Source: Hyphomicrobiales bacterium
GTDB lineage: Bacteria; Pseudomonadota; Alphaproteobacteria; Rhizobiales; S144-35
NCBI GenBank assembly: GCA_015494185.1
Contig: WGBT01000380.1
Coordinates: 1 to 5,878 of the forward strand
DNA: 5,878 bases
Direction: 5' to 3'
Part shown: one piece after another, positions 5,268 to 5,878 of the stretch
Layout: every line of letters starts with the position of its first letter
Numbering within the stretch: position 1 is the first letter of the stretch
Translations under genes and position numbers: made by a program
Notes under the pieces: generated by a model
Databases searched by the model: none
What the model was told of the DNA's origin: nothing
Seen by the model: only the letters and a program-made list of their open reading frames with translations

Positions 5268-5878
5268 ATGTCGCAAAATTTTGACCAAATCGGCCTGATC
5301 ATGCAGCTGCGTAATCGCGGCTTTCATAACACCCGGGTGCTTGGCGCCATGGAGCGGGTGCCGCGGGAGATGTTTGTACTGCCCGCTTTTGCGGGCCAAG
5401 CCTATAAAGACATGGCTTTGCCGATTGATTGCGGCCAGACCATCTCGCAGCCCTATGTCGTTGCGGTTATGACTGAGATGCTCGATGTTGCGCCCGAACA
5501 CCGGGTGCTTGAAATCGGCACCGGCTCGGGCTATCAAACCGCTGTTTTGGCGCATCTTGCCAAAGAGGTTTTTACTATCGAGCGCCATGATCAGCTGCGT
5601 CAAACGGCGCAAAAGCGTTTTTACAAACTCGGGCTGTTGAATATCAAGTCATTCACTGCAGATGGCCGCCATGGCCTGCCCGAACATGCTCCCTTCGACC
5701 GGATCATCATCGCTGCCGCCGCTCCCGAAATCCCCCCCGCCTTGATTGAGCAATTGGCCGAAAATGGCGTTCTTGTCATGCCCCTAGGCGATACCCGGGA
5801 GAGCCAACAGCTTACCAAAATCACGAAATCCGCTGACGGCTTGATCTCCGAGCGCAATCTTTCGGTAAGATTTGTGCC
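5268..5878 (+). CDS. pcm: Protein-L-isoaspartate O-methyltransferase, C-terminus cut by the window end
   Basis: Pcm transfers a methyl group from S-adenosylmethionine to L-isoaspartyl residues of aged proteins in the cytoplasm, starting their repair. The 203 visible residues begin MSQNFDQIGL. They contain GQTISQPYVVA (56-66), with the conserved Ser60 of the active site, and the methyltransferase motif VLEIGTGSGYQTAVLA (80-95) that binds the cofactor. Glu105 follows in FTIER, then ADGRHGLP (131-138) and FDRIIIAAAAPEIPPALIEQL (143-163). The last residues seen, LSVRFV, normally precede a short tail, so I estimate that only about 10-20 residues are missing. The start ATG 5268 has CAGG six bases upstream; the overlapping ATG at 5263 is in another frame and soon hits a stop. 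It follows surE by 117 bp. The frame is open to the last base with no defect. Confidence 0.95.
   Translation, partial: MSQNFDQIGLIMQLRNRGFHNTRVLGAMERVPREMFVLPAFAGQAYKDMALPIDCGQTISQPYVVAVMTEMLDVAPEHRVLEIGTGSGYQTAVLAHLAKEVFTIERHDQLRQTAQKRFYKLGLLNIKSFTADGRHGLPEHAPFDRIIIAAAAPEIPPALIEQLAENGVLVMPLGDTRESQQLTKITKSADGLISERNLSVRFV

Overview
The window carries a conserved housekeeping cluster of an alphaproteobacterium-like genome of middling GC content. All genes are on the + strand. The class call rests on the order tatC – serS – surE – pcm, which is the usual alphaproteobacterial arrangement (normally tatA-tatB-tatC-serS-surE-pcm), and on the protein sequences. I cannot name a genus.

Layout: positions 1-287 are an AT-richer leader with no convincing gene. 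Positions 288-1652 encode a succinate-semialdehyde dehydrogenase of the Sad/YneI type. Positions 1653-2100 are a long gap without a convincing gene. It holds a dyad inside a promoter-like sequence, several alternative small hairpins ending in a T-run, and two 11-bp direct duplications. Positions 2101-2952 encode a six-helix membrane protein that aligns with TatC over its whole length. Positions 3024-4313 are serS (GTG start), 4374-5150 are surE, and 5268 to the window end is pcm, missing only its C-terminal tail.

How the genes relate: serS makes seryl-tRNA for translation. SurE (a nucleoside 5'-phosphatase of stress and stationary phase) and Pcm (isoaspartyl protein repair) are a classic survival pair. 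TatC in this position would normally be the signal-peptide receptor of the twin-arginine exporter. The dehydrogenase feeds succinate into the TCA cycle and is probably an unrelated neighbour.

The most unusual item is the TatC homologue. It keeps the fold, the length and ungapped alignability to E. coli TatC through helices 3-6, but every acidic position I know to matter in TatC is gone. The first 50 residues contain no Asp or Glu (E15 absent), the E103 position is Ser, E170 is Gln, and D211 is Val. tatA and tatB are also missing from their usual place just upstream. The reading frame is intact, so this looks like a repurposed or relaxed TatC rather than an obvious pseudogene. Residue correspondences were aligned by hand against E. 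coli TatC recalled from memory.
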